DNA of 64,000 nt from Rhizobium sp. 18055. GTDB taxonomy: Bacteria > Pseudomonadota > Alphaproteobacteria > Rhizobiales > Rhizobiaceae. The stretch is from the NCBI RefSeq assembly GCF_902706285.1, contig NZ_CACSKD010000016.1, positions 1-64,000 on the forward strand. The letters run 5' to 3'. Numbering within the stretch: the first letter of the stretch is position 1; every line of letters begins with the position of its first letter. Positions 43,689-52,117 of the stretch are shown one piece after another. Under the pieces are notes generated by a model. It made no database searches, was not told the DNA's origin, and saw nothing but the letters and a program-made list of their open reading frames with translations. The translations under genes and the position numbers were made by a program.

Positions 43689-43707
43689 GTCTCGTCCTCC
43701 ACGGGTG

Positions 43708-44994
43708 TCAGTTGTATTTCAACTGCGCTTCTGCCTGGGCCTGTTCGGCGGCCCTGGCCGGATTGCGGTCGGCGAGCGACATGCTTTCCGGCGTCATCAT
43801 CTGCGAGGTCGCCGTCGGGATGTTGGTGAAGGCGTCGCGGTCGCTGGCCGGAATGGCGGCGCGCACGCGGCTGCGCATGATGGCGTAGACGGTGATCAAC
43901 ACATGGGCAAAGGCGGTGACGAGAAACAGCGCGTGCGGGCTGGCAATCGACATCACGGGGCCGCCGATGGTCGGGCCGATAATGGTACCGATGCCGTAGA
44001 GCAGCAGCAGGCCGCCGGAGACTTTGACGAAGTCGTCCGAGGAGGCGAAGTCGTTGGCATGGGCAACGGCGATCGGATAGAGCGTGTTTGCCACCGCGCC
44101 GTAGAGCACGACGAGGCTGATGATGAAAACAGGCGAGGAGGGGTGCAGGATGGCGAGCATCAGCCCGGCGAAGGCGGCAATCGCCGACATCGCGGCCAGC
44201 ACGTAGCGTCGGTCGATGCGGTCGGAGAGGCGGCCGGCCGGAAGCTGCATCAAGGCACCGGCAAAGATGGTCGAGCTCATCATGATGGCGATCGAGGTAT
44301 CCGACAGCCCGGCGCCGGCGCCGAAGACGGCGCCAAGCGTGCCATAGGCGCCATTGGCGATGCCGACGAGAAGGATGCCGAGGCAGGAGACCGGCGAGTT
44401 GCGGTAGAGCGCCCGCAGGTCGAGCTTGACGGCTTTCAGCGGCTGCGGCGAGGCAGCGGTCGACAGTGTCGTCGGCAGCATGGCGATGCAGTAGAAGATG
44501 CCGCAGATCATGAACAGCGTCGGTGCGCGCACGTCTTCGAGCGGGATCATCATCTGGCCGGCGACGACGCCGATCAGGGTGATGGCGATATAGAGCGAGA
44601 AGATCGCGCCGCGGCTTTCGTTGGTGGCGCGCTCGTTCAGCCAGCTTTCGATGATCATCGAGGTGCCGGCCGTCGAAAAGCCGGTGACGGCGCGCAGAAG
44701 CACCCACCAGACCGGATGGACGGCAATGCCGCTGACCAGCGCGATGATGGCGATGATCGAGATGAAGCCGGAAAAGGCGCGCACATGGCCGACGCGGCTG
44801 ACCATCCTCGGCGCCACCAGGCAGCCGATGACGAAGCCGGCGGCCCAGGAGGTACCGAGCAGGCCGAGCGTCGTGGTGGCGTAACCTTCCAGATTGCCGC
44901 GGACGGGAAGCAGAATGCCCTGCAGACCATTGCCCATGAAAAGGAAAAGCGTGCCGAACAACAGTGCGGCGACGGACAACAGATTGCGTTTCAT
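43708..44994 (-). CDS. Major facilitator superfamily transporter, YcaD-like
   Basis: A 428-residue protein with 12 hydrophobic segments (SVAALLFGTLFLFMGNGLQG, LGLLGTSWAAGFVIGCLVAP, ISIIAIIALVSGIAV ...). The MFS loop motif appears as GRLSDRIDRRYVL between the two halves. Substrate unknown; the sequence resembles the YcaD-type group. I chose the ATG at 44994, which has TCTGGGAA before it; the frame is open about 120 codons more but with no coding character. A soluble tail of 50 residues follows the last helix. Confidence 0.85.
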   Translation of the reverse strand: MKRNLLSVAALLFGTLFLFMGNGLQGILLPVRGNLEGYATTTLGLLGTSWAAGFVIGCLVAPRMVSRVGHVRAFSGFISIIAIIALVSGIAVHPVWWVLLRAVTGFSTAGTSMIIESWLNERATNESRGAIFSLYIAITLIGVVAGQMMIPLEDVRAPTLFMICGIFYCIAMLPTTLSTAASPQPLKAVKLDLRALYRNSPVSCLGILLVGIANGAYGTLGAVFGAGAGLSDTSIAIMMSSTIFAGALMQLPAGRLSDRIDRRYVLAAMSAIAAFAGLMLAILHPSSPVFIISLVVLYGAVANTLYPIAVAHANDFASSDDFVKVSGGLLLLYGIGTIIGPTIGGPVMSIASPHALFLVTAFAHVLITVYAIMRSRVRAAIPASDRDAFTNIPTATSQMMTPESMSLADRNPARAAEQAQAEAQLKYN

Positions 44995-45168
44995 GTTTTC
45001 CCAGACTCTGCAAAATGACTTCAGAAAGACATATGGCAGCAGGCCGCGCCGCCCAGTCTCAAGATTGTTGATTGTGCCCCAAAATGCCTTTACGGCATGC
45101 TTACAAGCAGTGGTTACGCGAAATAATGTCGGTCCTGTGACATTGAGAACATACGGAACAACAAAGAC

Positions 45169-45333
45169 ATGTCGAAACTGATCGCGCTGCTGCTCATCCT
45201 GGCGATGGTTGTTCACGTGATCAAACCGCTCGGTGTGCCCGGGCTGCGCAAGCGAGGGGACTTCTGGAAGATCGCCCTGTTTGCCTTTGCGATCTGGGCG
45301 GTGGCACTGCTGGGGCGGGATCTGTTCGTGTGA
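45169..45333 (+). CDS. Small membrane protein of 54 residues
   Basis: ATG at 45169 opens a short frame encoding MSKLIALLLILAMVVHVIK, a polar loop (PGLRKRGDFWK) and IALFAFAIWAVALLGRDLFV, i.e. two membrane helices, ending with TGA at 45333. The codon usage is GC-rich at third positions and the amphipathic layout is convincing. No clear function. A weak ribosome site (CGGAACAACAAAG) precedes it. It is divergent from the MFS gene. Confidence 0.65.
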   Translation: MSKLIALLLILAMVVHVIKPLGVPGLRKRGDFWKIALFAFAIWAVALLGRDLFV

Positions 45334-45482
45334 GGGTTTGGGGCCGCTCCGGGGTGCGTCCATGAGCCGTCCATCACCGCTGCTTTCGGCCAGTGCGATC
45401 TGATGTAGAGGGAAAAGTCCTCGCTCGATGCAGGCAGCCAGTCCGGTCGTGGGTGTGATATTCTACGGCGGAAACGTTGGTC

Positions 45483-46406
45483 TCAGCAGTCGATCTTGCC
45501 GCGCATCACTGGCGCGCAGGCGCCGGAGATCGTCACGTCCGTCACGATCCCATCCTTCTTCACCACATCGATGCCGATGAGGCTGCGACGGCCCATTTCG
45601 ACGCCTTGCTCGATTGTCAGCGCAACATTCATGTCCGGTTCCGGTTCCAGCGAGACGAGATAGGCACCGAGGGCGGCGGAGGCGCTGCCGGTGGCGGGGT
45701 CTTCGGGGACGTTGTCGAGCGGCGCGAACATGCGGGCGCGGATCGTCCAGGGGGCTTCGGGCGTGCGGACATAGACGAACAGCGAGAAATCGTGGTTGCC
45801 CTCCGGCGTCGGGCCGGCGGCATCCTGGAAATGGGCAAGGTTCGGGCGGGCGCTGGCGAGTGCTTCAAGGTCAGCCAGTTCGGCGACGACGAAACTGAGG
45901 CCGACGGAGGCGAGCAGCGGGCGGTGGACGCGGGCGCTGACCATGGCGCTGTCGATCGAGATGCAGCGGGCGACTGTGTCTTCGGGAACGGTGCGGCCGG
46001 TGACCAGTTGTTTCGGCGCGCGGATGGCGGCGGAAAGGACGCGGTTGCCATCGCGTTTCAGTTCGACAGTGACGATGCCGGCCTTTTCCTCGAAGCGCAT
46101 GACATTGCCGACCGGGCGGCCGAAGAGCTCGCCACGTTCGCCGAGCACATAGGCGGTGCCGACATTGGGATGGCCGGCGAACGGCACTTCCATGGTGGGG
46201 GTGAAGATGCGGACACGGGCGGTGTTGTCGGGATCATAAGGAGGCAGCACGAAGGTGACTTCGGAATAGCCGAATTCTACGGCGATGTTCTGCATGTCGG
46301 CGTCGGTGAGGCCGCGTGCATCGGTCATCACGGCGAGCGGATTTCCCTCGAAGCGGGTGGTCGTGAAGACATCCACTGTGGTGAAGTCGGCGGTCGGCAT
46401 CGGCAT
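45483..46406 (-). CDS. PhzF family isomerase-like protein
   Basis: A 307-residue PhzF-fold protein: VDVFTTTRFEGNPLAV at the N-terminus, the catalytic Glu in GYSEVTFVLPP, VPFAGHPNVGTAYVL, and EDPATGSASAALGAYL near the C-terminus. PhzF in pseudomonads isomerises a phenazine precursor; most bacterial homologues act on other, unknown substrates. No phenazine genes are near. Monocistronic. Confidence 0.9.
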   Translation of the reverse strand: MPMPTADFTTVDVFTTTRFEGNPLAVMTDARGLTDADMQNIAVEFGYSEVTFVLPPYDPDNTARVRIFTPTMEVPFAGHPNVGTAYVLGERGELFGRPVGNVMRFEEKAGIVTVELKRDGNRVLSAAIRAPKQLVTGRTVPEDTVARCISIDSAMVSARVHRPLLASVGLSFVVAELADLEALASARPNLAHFQDAAGPTPEGNHDFSLFVYVRTPEAPWTIRARMFAPLDNVPEDPATGSASAALGAYLVSLEPEPDMNVALTIEQGVEMGRRSLIGIDVVKKDGIVTDVTISGACAPVMRGKIDC

Positions 46407-46576
46407 CTCCAGATACGTTGAGGCGATGCTAAAGCGCGTCGCGATCCTTCAGATCCGCGAGCCGCTCTTCAGCTCCTTGTTTTGACGCAGGTCGGTCTCC
46501 CGGAAAGGCTGTAGGCGCGCCGAGGGCGCCTTACCAGTCAATCTTGTTGATGGCATCGATCAGCGAACCAAAACGG

Positions 46577-46607
46577 AAAAACCGCGCCGTTTCCGACGCG
46601 GTTTTTT
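46577..46607. terminator. Terminator after the aldolase gene
   Basis: Perfect 10-base stem AAAAACCGCG / CGCGGTTTTT with a 10-base loop, T runs on both strands. On the minus strand it follows the aldolase gene by about 60 bases. Confidence 0.88.
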
Positions 46608-46668
46608 CTCTCCCTGCAGCGCCGGGCACCGGCGGTGCGCCGGTGGCTGCGACGATTGCAGGTGTCTG

Positions 46669-47565
46669 TCAGGCCTTGTTCACGCTCGCGGCGTAGATCT
46701 GGTCGATCGTTTTCGCCATGCTCGCGTCGAACTCCGCGTCACTCATCGAGACGCGCAGGTTCTCCGCCAGGGCGCGCGAGAAACTCGCGATCATGCCATG
46801 ATTGTGGGTGAGCTTTTCGCAGGCTTCCGCGGTGCTGTAGCCGCCGGAAAGAGCGACGACCCGGACGACCGATTTATGGGCGATCAAGGGAGCGTAGAAA
46901 TCGGCGACCGTCGGGATCGTCAGCTTGATCATGACGGTTTCCCCTGCGGGAAGCTTGTCCAACTGGTCTAAGATCGCGTCACGAAGAATGGCCTCGGCTT
47001 CCTGCTTCGTCGGGCTCCCGATGGAAACTTCGGGCTCGATGATCGGCATCAGGCCCTGGCCGATGATCTGCCGCGCCACCTCGAACTGCTGCTGCACGAC
47101 GGCGGCGATCCCGGCCTTGTCGGCATTGGCGATCACTGAGCGCATCTTGGTTCCGAAAATTCCCTTCTCGCGACCGCGGATCAGAAGGGCATCCAGATCG
47201 GGCATCGGCTTCATCGTCTGAACGCCGTTCTCCTCGCCGTTCAGGCCCTTGTCGATCTTCAGGAAGGGCACGACGCCGCGCTTTTCCCATAGATAGGAGG
47301 GAACTGCCTGGCCGTCGACGTCGCCGTCCATGGTCCGTTCGAACAGGATAGTGCCAACAACCTTGTCGCCCGAAAAGGCAGGCGCGCTCATGATGCGGAC
47401 GCGCATGGCGTGCATCAGGCGGAACATTTCGTCGTCGCCGTGGTAGTCGCTGTCGGAAATGCCGTAGAGGTTCAACGCTTTGGGTGTTGAACCACCGCTC
47501 TGATCCAGTGCCGCGATAAAACCGGGCGCCGAGCTCATCTTGCTCAACATCTTTGCGTCCACCAT
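46669..47565 (-). CDS. Class I fructose-bisphosphate aldolase
   Basis: A 298-residue Schiff-base aldolase: MSSAPGFIAALDQSGGSTPKAL, FERTMDG, VPFLKIDKGL (conserved Lys), PIIEPEVSI, and IKLTIPTVADFY with the probable Schiff-base Lys, then LSGGYSTAEACEK. It cleaves fructose 1,6-bisphosphate to two triose phosphates. No metal ligands of the class II type are seen. It lies downstream of pgk on the same strand, about 300 bases away with palindromes between, and ends at a terminator. Part of the tkt-gap-pgk-aldolase block. Confidence 0.93.
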   Translation of the reverse strand: MVDAKMLSKMSSAPGFIAALDQSGGSTPKALNLYGISDSDYHGDDEMFRLMHAMRVRIMSAPAFSGDKVVGTILFERTMDGDVDGQAVPSYLWEKRGVVPFLKIDKGLNGEENGVQTMKPMPDLDALLIRGREKGIFGTKMRSVIANADKAGIAAVVQQQFEVARQIIGQGLMPIIEPEVSIGSPTKQEAEAILRDAILDQLDKLPAGETVMIKLTIPTVADFYAPLIAHKSVVRVVALSGGYSTAEACEKLTHNHGMIASFSRALAENLRVSMSDAEFDASMAKTIDQIYAASVNKA

Positions 47566-47761
47566 ATTCGCTCCTATCCCTGAAAATGGCGCGTTATGCG
47601 CTCATTTGTCTTCCTTGATCTCGCGACCAACCGGCTGCGCCGTATCGATCAATGCCCAGATCGAGATCTTCAAGGCGTTAACTTATGTCAAGTTTCGCCC
47701 GAGGCCACGATCCGCGGATAGCAGAAGTTTTTTTGTTGGGAAATATGGCTGTAACTAACTG

Positions 47762-47788
47762 AAACGATTGAAATTATTTCAATCGTTT
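47762..47788. promoter_or_regulatory. Perfect 27-base palindrome between pgk and the aldolase gene
   Basis: 13-base arms AAACGATTGAAAT and ATTTCAATCGTTT around a single base. AT-rich in a GC-rich neighbourhood and about 200 bases upstream of the aldolase start. A related half (TTGAAATAAT) lies just to the right at about 47795. It looks like an operator rather than a terminator, since no T run follows. Confidence 0.55.
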
Positions 47789-47817
47789 AAAATGTTGAAA
47801 TAATGCAGAAGCGTCTC

Positions 47818-47859
47818 GTCCGGCGGATGGGTGGACCCATCTCCGCCCATCCGCCGGAC
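47818..47859 (-). other. Long hairpin just after pgk
   Basis: 17-base arms with a single G-U pair (GTCCGGCGGATGGGTGG at 47818-47834 and its partner at 47843-47859) around eight bases, 8 bases after the pgk stop. Very stable, but with no T tract on the minus strand; it may protect the pgk mRNA 3' end or work in termination with Rho. Confidence 0.6.
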
Positions 47860-47867
47860 ATATTGCG

Positions 47868-49070
47868 TCAGGCGGTCTTGACGAGGACTTCGACGCCCGG
47901 AAGGACTTTGCCTTCCATCCATTCTAGGAAGGCGCCACCTGCGGTCGAGACGTAGGTGAAGTCATCGGCAACGCCGGCGTGGTTGAGGGCAGAGACCGTG
48001 TCGCCGCCGCCGGCAACCGAGGTCAGCTTGCCAGCCTTGGTGCGCTCAGCGGCAAATTGTGCCGCGGCGACGGTTGCCTTGTCGAAGGGCTCGATTTCGA
48101 AGGCGCCGAGCGGGCCGTTCCAGACCAGGGTGTTGGCGCGCTCGATCCAGGACTTGACGGCCTCGATCGACTTCGGGCCGACGTCGAGCATCATTGCATC
48201 GGCAGGGATGGCGTCGATGGCGACCACTTCGTTGGCAGCACCGGCCTTGAACTCGCGGGCGACGACGCCGTCCTCGGGCAGAACGATGGCGCAGCCGGCG
48301 GTTGCGGCTTCGATCATGATCTGGCGGGCGGTGTCTGCCAGGTCATGCTCGCAGAGCGACTTGCCGACATTGGTGCCACGGGCGGCGATGAAGGTGTTGG
48401 CCATGCCGCCACCGATAACCAGCGCATCGACCTTCTTCACCAGGTTCATGAGCAGGTCGATCTTGGTGGACACCTTGGCGCCGCCGACGATGGCGACGAC
48501 AGGACGGACCGGCTGGCCGAGGCCCTTTTCCAGCGCTTCCAGTTCGGCCTGCATGGTGCGGCCGGCATAGGCGGGCAGGTGACGGGCCAGGCCCTCGGTC
48601 GAAGCGTGTGCGCGGTGGGCGGCAGAGAAGGCGTCGTTGACGTAGATATCGCCGTTGGCGGACAGCGCCTTGACGAAATCGGGATCGTTCTTTTCCTCGC
48701 CCTTGTGGAAGCGGGTGTTCTCGAGCAGCAGGATGTCGCCGTTCTTCATGGCGGACACGGCGGTTGCCGCAGCCTCACCGATGGCGTCGGTTGCCGTCTG
48801 CACCGGGTGATCCAGCACCGCTTCGACGGAAGGGGCGATCAGCGACAGCGACAGGTCCGGCGACGGGCCATCCTTGGGGCGGCCGAAATGGGCGAGAAGG
48901 ATGACCTTGGCGCCCTTCCTGGAGAGTTCCAGAATGGTCGGGGCGACGCGCTCGATGCGGGTCACATCCGTCACCTTGCCATCTTTTACCGGGACGTTGA
49001 GATCGACGCGGACGAGAACGCGCTTTCCGGCAACGTCGTTGAGGTCATCGAGGGTCTTGAAGGAAGGCAT
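47868..49070 (-). CDS. pgk: Phosphoglycerate kinase
   Basis: A 400-residue PGK (1,3-bisphosphoglycerate + ADP to 3-phosphoglycerate + ATP). Diagnostic blocks: RVLVRVDLNVPVKDGKV, ILLAHFGRPK, LLENTRFHKGEE, VAIVGGAKVSTK, VWNGPLGAFE and SVAGGGDTVSAL. Full length. In the glycolytic block downstream of gap, but separated from it by the antiporter gene. Confidence 0.97.
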   Translation of the reverse strand: MPSFKTLDDLNDVAGKRVLVRVDLNVPVKDGKVTDVTRIERVAPTILELSRKGAKVILLAHFGRPKDGPSPDLSLSLIAPSVEAVLDHPVQTATDAIGEAAATAVSAMKNGDILLLENTRFHKGEEKNDPDFVKALSANGDIYVNDAFSAAHRAHASTEGLARHLPAYAGRTMQAELEALEKGLGQPVRPVVAIVGGAKVSTKIDLLMNLVKKVDALVIGGGMANTFIAARGTNVGKSLCEHDLADTARQIMIEAATAGCAIVLPEDGVVAREFKAGAANEVVAIDAIPADAMMLDVGPKSIEAVKSWIERANTLVWNGPLGAFEIEPFDKATVAAAQFAAERTKAGKLTSVAGGGDTVSALNHAGVADDFTYVSTAGGAFLEWMEGKVLPGVEVLVKTA

Positions 49071-49142
49071 GGAAAAATCCGTTCGTTTTTCACCTGAAAA
49101 GATGCGGGGACCATAGCAAGGATCATCGCGGACGCAAGGCGT

Positions 49143-50999
49143 TCAGCGCGGGTTTTCATCGGCTTTCGTCGCTGCTGCAGTGGCCGCCGCTTCCCTGCTC
49201 TTGCGGCCCTTGAAGCGCTCCCGCACGCGGTCGATGATGTCGTGTAGATTGATGAAGATCGGCAGCGTCACCGCCGGCTCGACGGCCTCGAGCGACATGC
49301 CGACGGAGCGGATGTGGTCGTGATCGTCGAGGTCGCGGACGATCAGGATGATCGAGCCCAGGCGCACGCGGTCGGCATATTCGGCCTTGCCGCCGAGGCG
49401 CTGCTTCATCAGCTCGGCAATGGTCAGGCCTTTCTCGTTTTCGTTGAGCAAGCCGGGGCCATAAGCGGCATCGAGATCGGTGGCGGGGCGGCTTGGCGAG
49501 AGCGCGAAGGCACCGAAGAAATCGGCGTCGTCCTCCTCGACCGGCACACGGCTGGCGAAAAGCTTGTCGAGCAGGCGGGAATAGGAGGGGGCGATGAAGA
49601 GATAGACGAGGTCGTGTTCTCGCAAGCGCCCGGCATACTGGTAGCGCATCGACTTGCCGTCGCGGATGACCAGCGACGGGGTCGCCCAGCGGGGAATGCG
49701 CTCGCCGCGCAGGATCGGGCTGTCCTTGATGACGCGGTAGGAGAGGAGTTCGTGGTTGGCGGCACCGGGCAGATCGACCTCGACCTTGTCGACCGCGCCC
49801 ATGCGCGGCGGAATGATCAGGCCGAGTTTCTTGGCGACCGGCTTGATGGTCCAGCCCTGCACCAGCAGCGAGACGAGCACGATGATGAAGGCGGTGTTGA
49901 AATAGACCTGACCGTTTTCCAGGCCGCCGAGGATCGGCATGATGGCGAGCAGGATGGAGACTGCGCCGCGCAGGCCGACCCAGGCGACGAAGCCGATTTC
50001 CTGCTGGGTGTAATCATAGGGCAGCAGCGACAGCCAGACGGCCAGCGGCCGGGCGATGAAGATCAGGAAGAGGGCAAGCAGCACCGCGGGGATGGCGATG
50101 GCGGGGAATTGCGATGGCGTCGCCAGGAGACCGAGGACCAGGAACATGATGATCTGCGCCAGCCAGGTCAGACCATCCTGAAAACGCTTGATCGAGGCAT
50201 AGCCGGGCAGCTTGCGATTGCCGGCATAGATGCCGGCGACGTAGACCGCGAGAAAGCCGCTGCCGCCGACCGCGCCGGTGAACGAGAAGACCAGTAGCGC
50301 CAGCGCCAGCACGAAGATCGGGGTGAGGCCGCGGTCGGTCTCCAGCCGGCCGACGATCAGCACGATCATCATGCCGCCAAGCAGGCCGAGAATGACGCCG
50401 AGGCCCATCTGCTGCACGAACATGGCGAGCATGCCGATGTTGATGCCGTGGTAGCGTTCGCCGGATGCCAGTACCTCAACCAGGGCGATGGTGAGGAAGA
50501 TCGCCATCGGGTCGTTGGTGCCGGATTCCACTTCCAGCGTCGAGCGCACCTTGTCGCGGATGTTGATGCCGCCGATGCGCAACAGGAAGAACACGGCGGC
50601 GGCATCCGTCGAGGCGACGATGGAGCCGAGCAGCATGCCTTCGAGCCAGGTAAAATTGAGCAGCCACATGGCGGCGAGGGCAAACAGCGATGCGGTCATC
50701 AGTACGCCGACGGAGGCGAGCGTGATCGACGGGACGGCGGCGAGCTTGAAGGACTGCACCGACGTGCCGAAGCCGGAATCGAACAGGACGACGGCAAGCG
50801 CGATCGAGCCGAGGATATAGGCGAGATAGTTATTGGTGAATTCGATGCCGAGGCCGTCGGTGCCGGCGAGCAGGCCGATCCCCAGGAACAGCAGCAGCAG
50901 GGGTGCACCGAAGCGGAATGCGAGCAGGCTGGAGAAAGCCGCAAGAAGCACGAGCGCCGTCGAGACCAGTACGACGATGTAGAATGCTTCCATGCCCAA
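49143..50999 (-). CDS. K+/H+ antiporter of the CPA1 family (NhaP2/CvrA type)
   Basis: A 618-residue protein. About 390 N-terminal residues form the 12-13 helix Na+(K+)/H+ exchanger domain (VVLFDSGFGTSV, GSIVASTDAAAVFFLL, and ESGTNDPMAIFLTIALVE with the ion-binding Asn-Asp). Then a TrkA-C-type domain (HELLSYRVIKDSPILRGERIP, PSLVIRDGK) and a C-terminal CorC/HlyC-like domain. This order is that of NhaP2/CvrA, which expels K+ for protons and aids volume and pH control. It interrupts the gap-pgk part of the glycolytic block. The 377-base upstream region has a long stem (see 51123). Confidence 0.9.
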   Translation of the reverse strand: MGMEAFYIVVLVSTALVLLAAFSSLLAFRFGAPLLLLFLGIGLLAGTDGLGIEFTNNYLAYILGSIALAVVLFDSGFGTSVQSFKLAAVPSITLASVGVLMTASLFALAAMWLLNFTWLEGMLLGSIVASTDAAAVFFLLRIGGINIRDKVRSTLEVESGTNDPMAIFLTIALVEVLASGERYHGINIGMLAMFVQQMGLGVILGLLGGMMIVLIVGRLETDRGLTPIFVLALALLVFSFTGAVGGSGFLAVYVAGIYAGNRKLPGYASIKRFQDGLTWLAQIIMFLVLGLLATPSQFPAIAIPAVLLALFLIFIARPLAVWLSLLPYDYTQQEIGFVAWVGLRGAVSILLAIMPILGGLENGQVYFNTAFIIVLVSLLVQGWTIKPVAKKLGLIIPPRMGAVDKVEVDLPGAANHELLSYRVIKDSPILRGERIPRWATPSLVIRDGKSMRYQYAGRLREHDLVYLFIAPSYSRLLDKLFASRVPVEEDDADFFGAFALSPSRPATDLDAAYGPGLLNENEKGLTIAELMKQRLGGKAEYADRVRLGSIILIVRDLDDHDHIRSVGMSLEAVEPAVTLPIFINLHDIIDRVRERFKGRKSREAAATAAATKADENPR

Positions 51000-51376
51000 A
51001 CCCCTTATGCAAAATCAATCGCTGCAATGTCGCCCCCCGTCGATTGCAGCTGCTTTAAATTATCGTCCCATCTCTCCGGTTCTCGTCCGATGCCTGCCGG
51101 TAAACGGCAAAATCCAAGGGAAGGGCAGACCCGAAGGACTATCCCTGCGCTTCGCGGCATCATGCTGCTGAGTGGTCTGCCCGACGGCAAATCGAATGAA
51201 CGGTTGGAGAACGATCCCACGTAAAGTGTAGGGTCAAATCAGGCGAGAGCAGGGCAAGAAATCGCTGCCCTGTCCTTTTCTTGCACATTCATTCCGGCGC
51301 AACGGGCACAGGACCCGCAGCGCCGCCAAAAGCCCGCCCATTCAGCCGATTTCGGCCTTGAGCGGTTGGTGCGGCA
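51000..51376. other. 377-base intergenic region upstream of the antiporter
   Basis: No gene with coding character. It contains a 9-base perfect inverted repeat at 51123-51182 and a smaller hairpin CAGGGCA / TGCCCTG near 51250-51280 followed by TCCTTTTCTT. It would form the 5' leader of the antiporter mRNA on the minus strand. Confidence 0.5.
51123..51182. other. Long-range inverted repeat in the antiporter leader region
   Basis: Arms GGGCAGACC (51123-51131) and GGTCTGCCC (51174-51182), perfect, with 42 bases between that contain a smaller GCGCTTCGCGGC stem. Suggests a structured leader or small RNA. Confidence 0.4.
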
Positions 51377-51694
51377 TTACGCCTCGGCGTCGCTATCGTC
51401 CTCATTCATATCGGAAATCGGGATCAGGAAGACCACGAATTCGTCATCGATGGTGCGCGCGGGGTCGTCATCGAATTCATAGGCGTGTTCGACTTCGCTC
51501 GCCTCGTCGGCGGTCGCCTTGCGCAAGGTGATTGCGGTGACGCCATCCCAGACGGGCTTGCCCTGCGTCTGCAGGACGGTCAGATCCTCGCGGAAATCGT
51601 CGGCCTCGAAGAAGTGCTGGGCGTCTTCGTCGTTCTCCGAACGGAAACACGCGACGGCACTGCCGCCGATCTCGATCGTAAAGTAGTCCATCAA
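51377..51694 (-). CDS. Acidic hypothetical protein
   Basis: A 105-residue, very acidic protein (MMDYFTIEIGGSAVACFRSEN, DFREDLTVLQTQGKPVWDG, ending MNEDDSDAEA). No membrane segment or signal. I do not recognise the family. The frame has good codon character; either Met may be the start. It stands alone between the antiporter leader and a small membrane gene. Confidence 0.6.
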   Translation of the reverse strand: MMDYFTIEIGGSAVACFRSENDEDAQHFFEADDFREDLTVLQTQGKPVWDGVTAITLRKATADEASEVEHAYEFDDDPARTIDDEFVVFLIPISDMNEDDSDAEA

Positions 51695-51785
51695 ATTCTC
51701 TTTCGCTTCTCAGTCTTATGCGCTTCGTCTCAAATAGTACGGTGATCGGCCGCATGGCGCTAGCCCTATCGCGCTGACCGTCCGA

Positions 51786-51929
51786 TTATCGCGGTCCCAT
51801 CACCTGCGATGAGGACGCCAGCAGCGGCTGGCCCTTGGCGATCTGCTTGGAGCCGCGCCCACCCACCAGCGTCATGCTGAGCACGCCGGCGATCATGATC
51901 AGAATGAGGGCCATCATCAGCATTTTCAT
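51786..51929 (-). CDS. Possible 47-residue membrane protein
   Basis: A short frame: MKMLMMALILIMIAGVLSMTLVGG, then GSKQIAKGQPLLASSSQVMGPR. One hydrophobic helix with a basic tail. The upstream part of the same frame does not look coding; there is no clear ribosome site, so support is modest. Upstream of it on the same strand is gap with its terminator between. Confidence 0.4.
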   Translation of the reverse strand: MKMLMMALILIMIAGVLSMTLVGGRGSKQIAKGQPLLASSSQVMGPR

Positions 51930-52061
51930 GGGGTGGGTCCGCCAGTTGTTGATCCGGCTTTTTTCATGCGGTAGCGCCGCGGTATAGGCCAAATCTACCG
52001 CATTTTGCCGTATGCCCGCAAGCAGGAGATGAGCAGGGCAGCGTAGCCATGCCGATCGCCC

Positions 52062-52095
52062 AAACGAAAAGCGGCCCGGTTTCCCGAGCCGCTTT
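52062..52095 (-). terminator. Terminator after gap
   Basis: On the minus strand AAAGCGGC / GCCGCTTT with additional CGGG/CCCG-type pairs inside, followed by TTCGTTTG. It begins 23 bases after the gap stop codon. Confidence 0.8.
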
Positions 52096-52117
52096 CCGAA
52101 TTCCAGTCGCGAAGATC

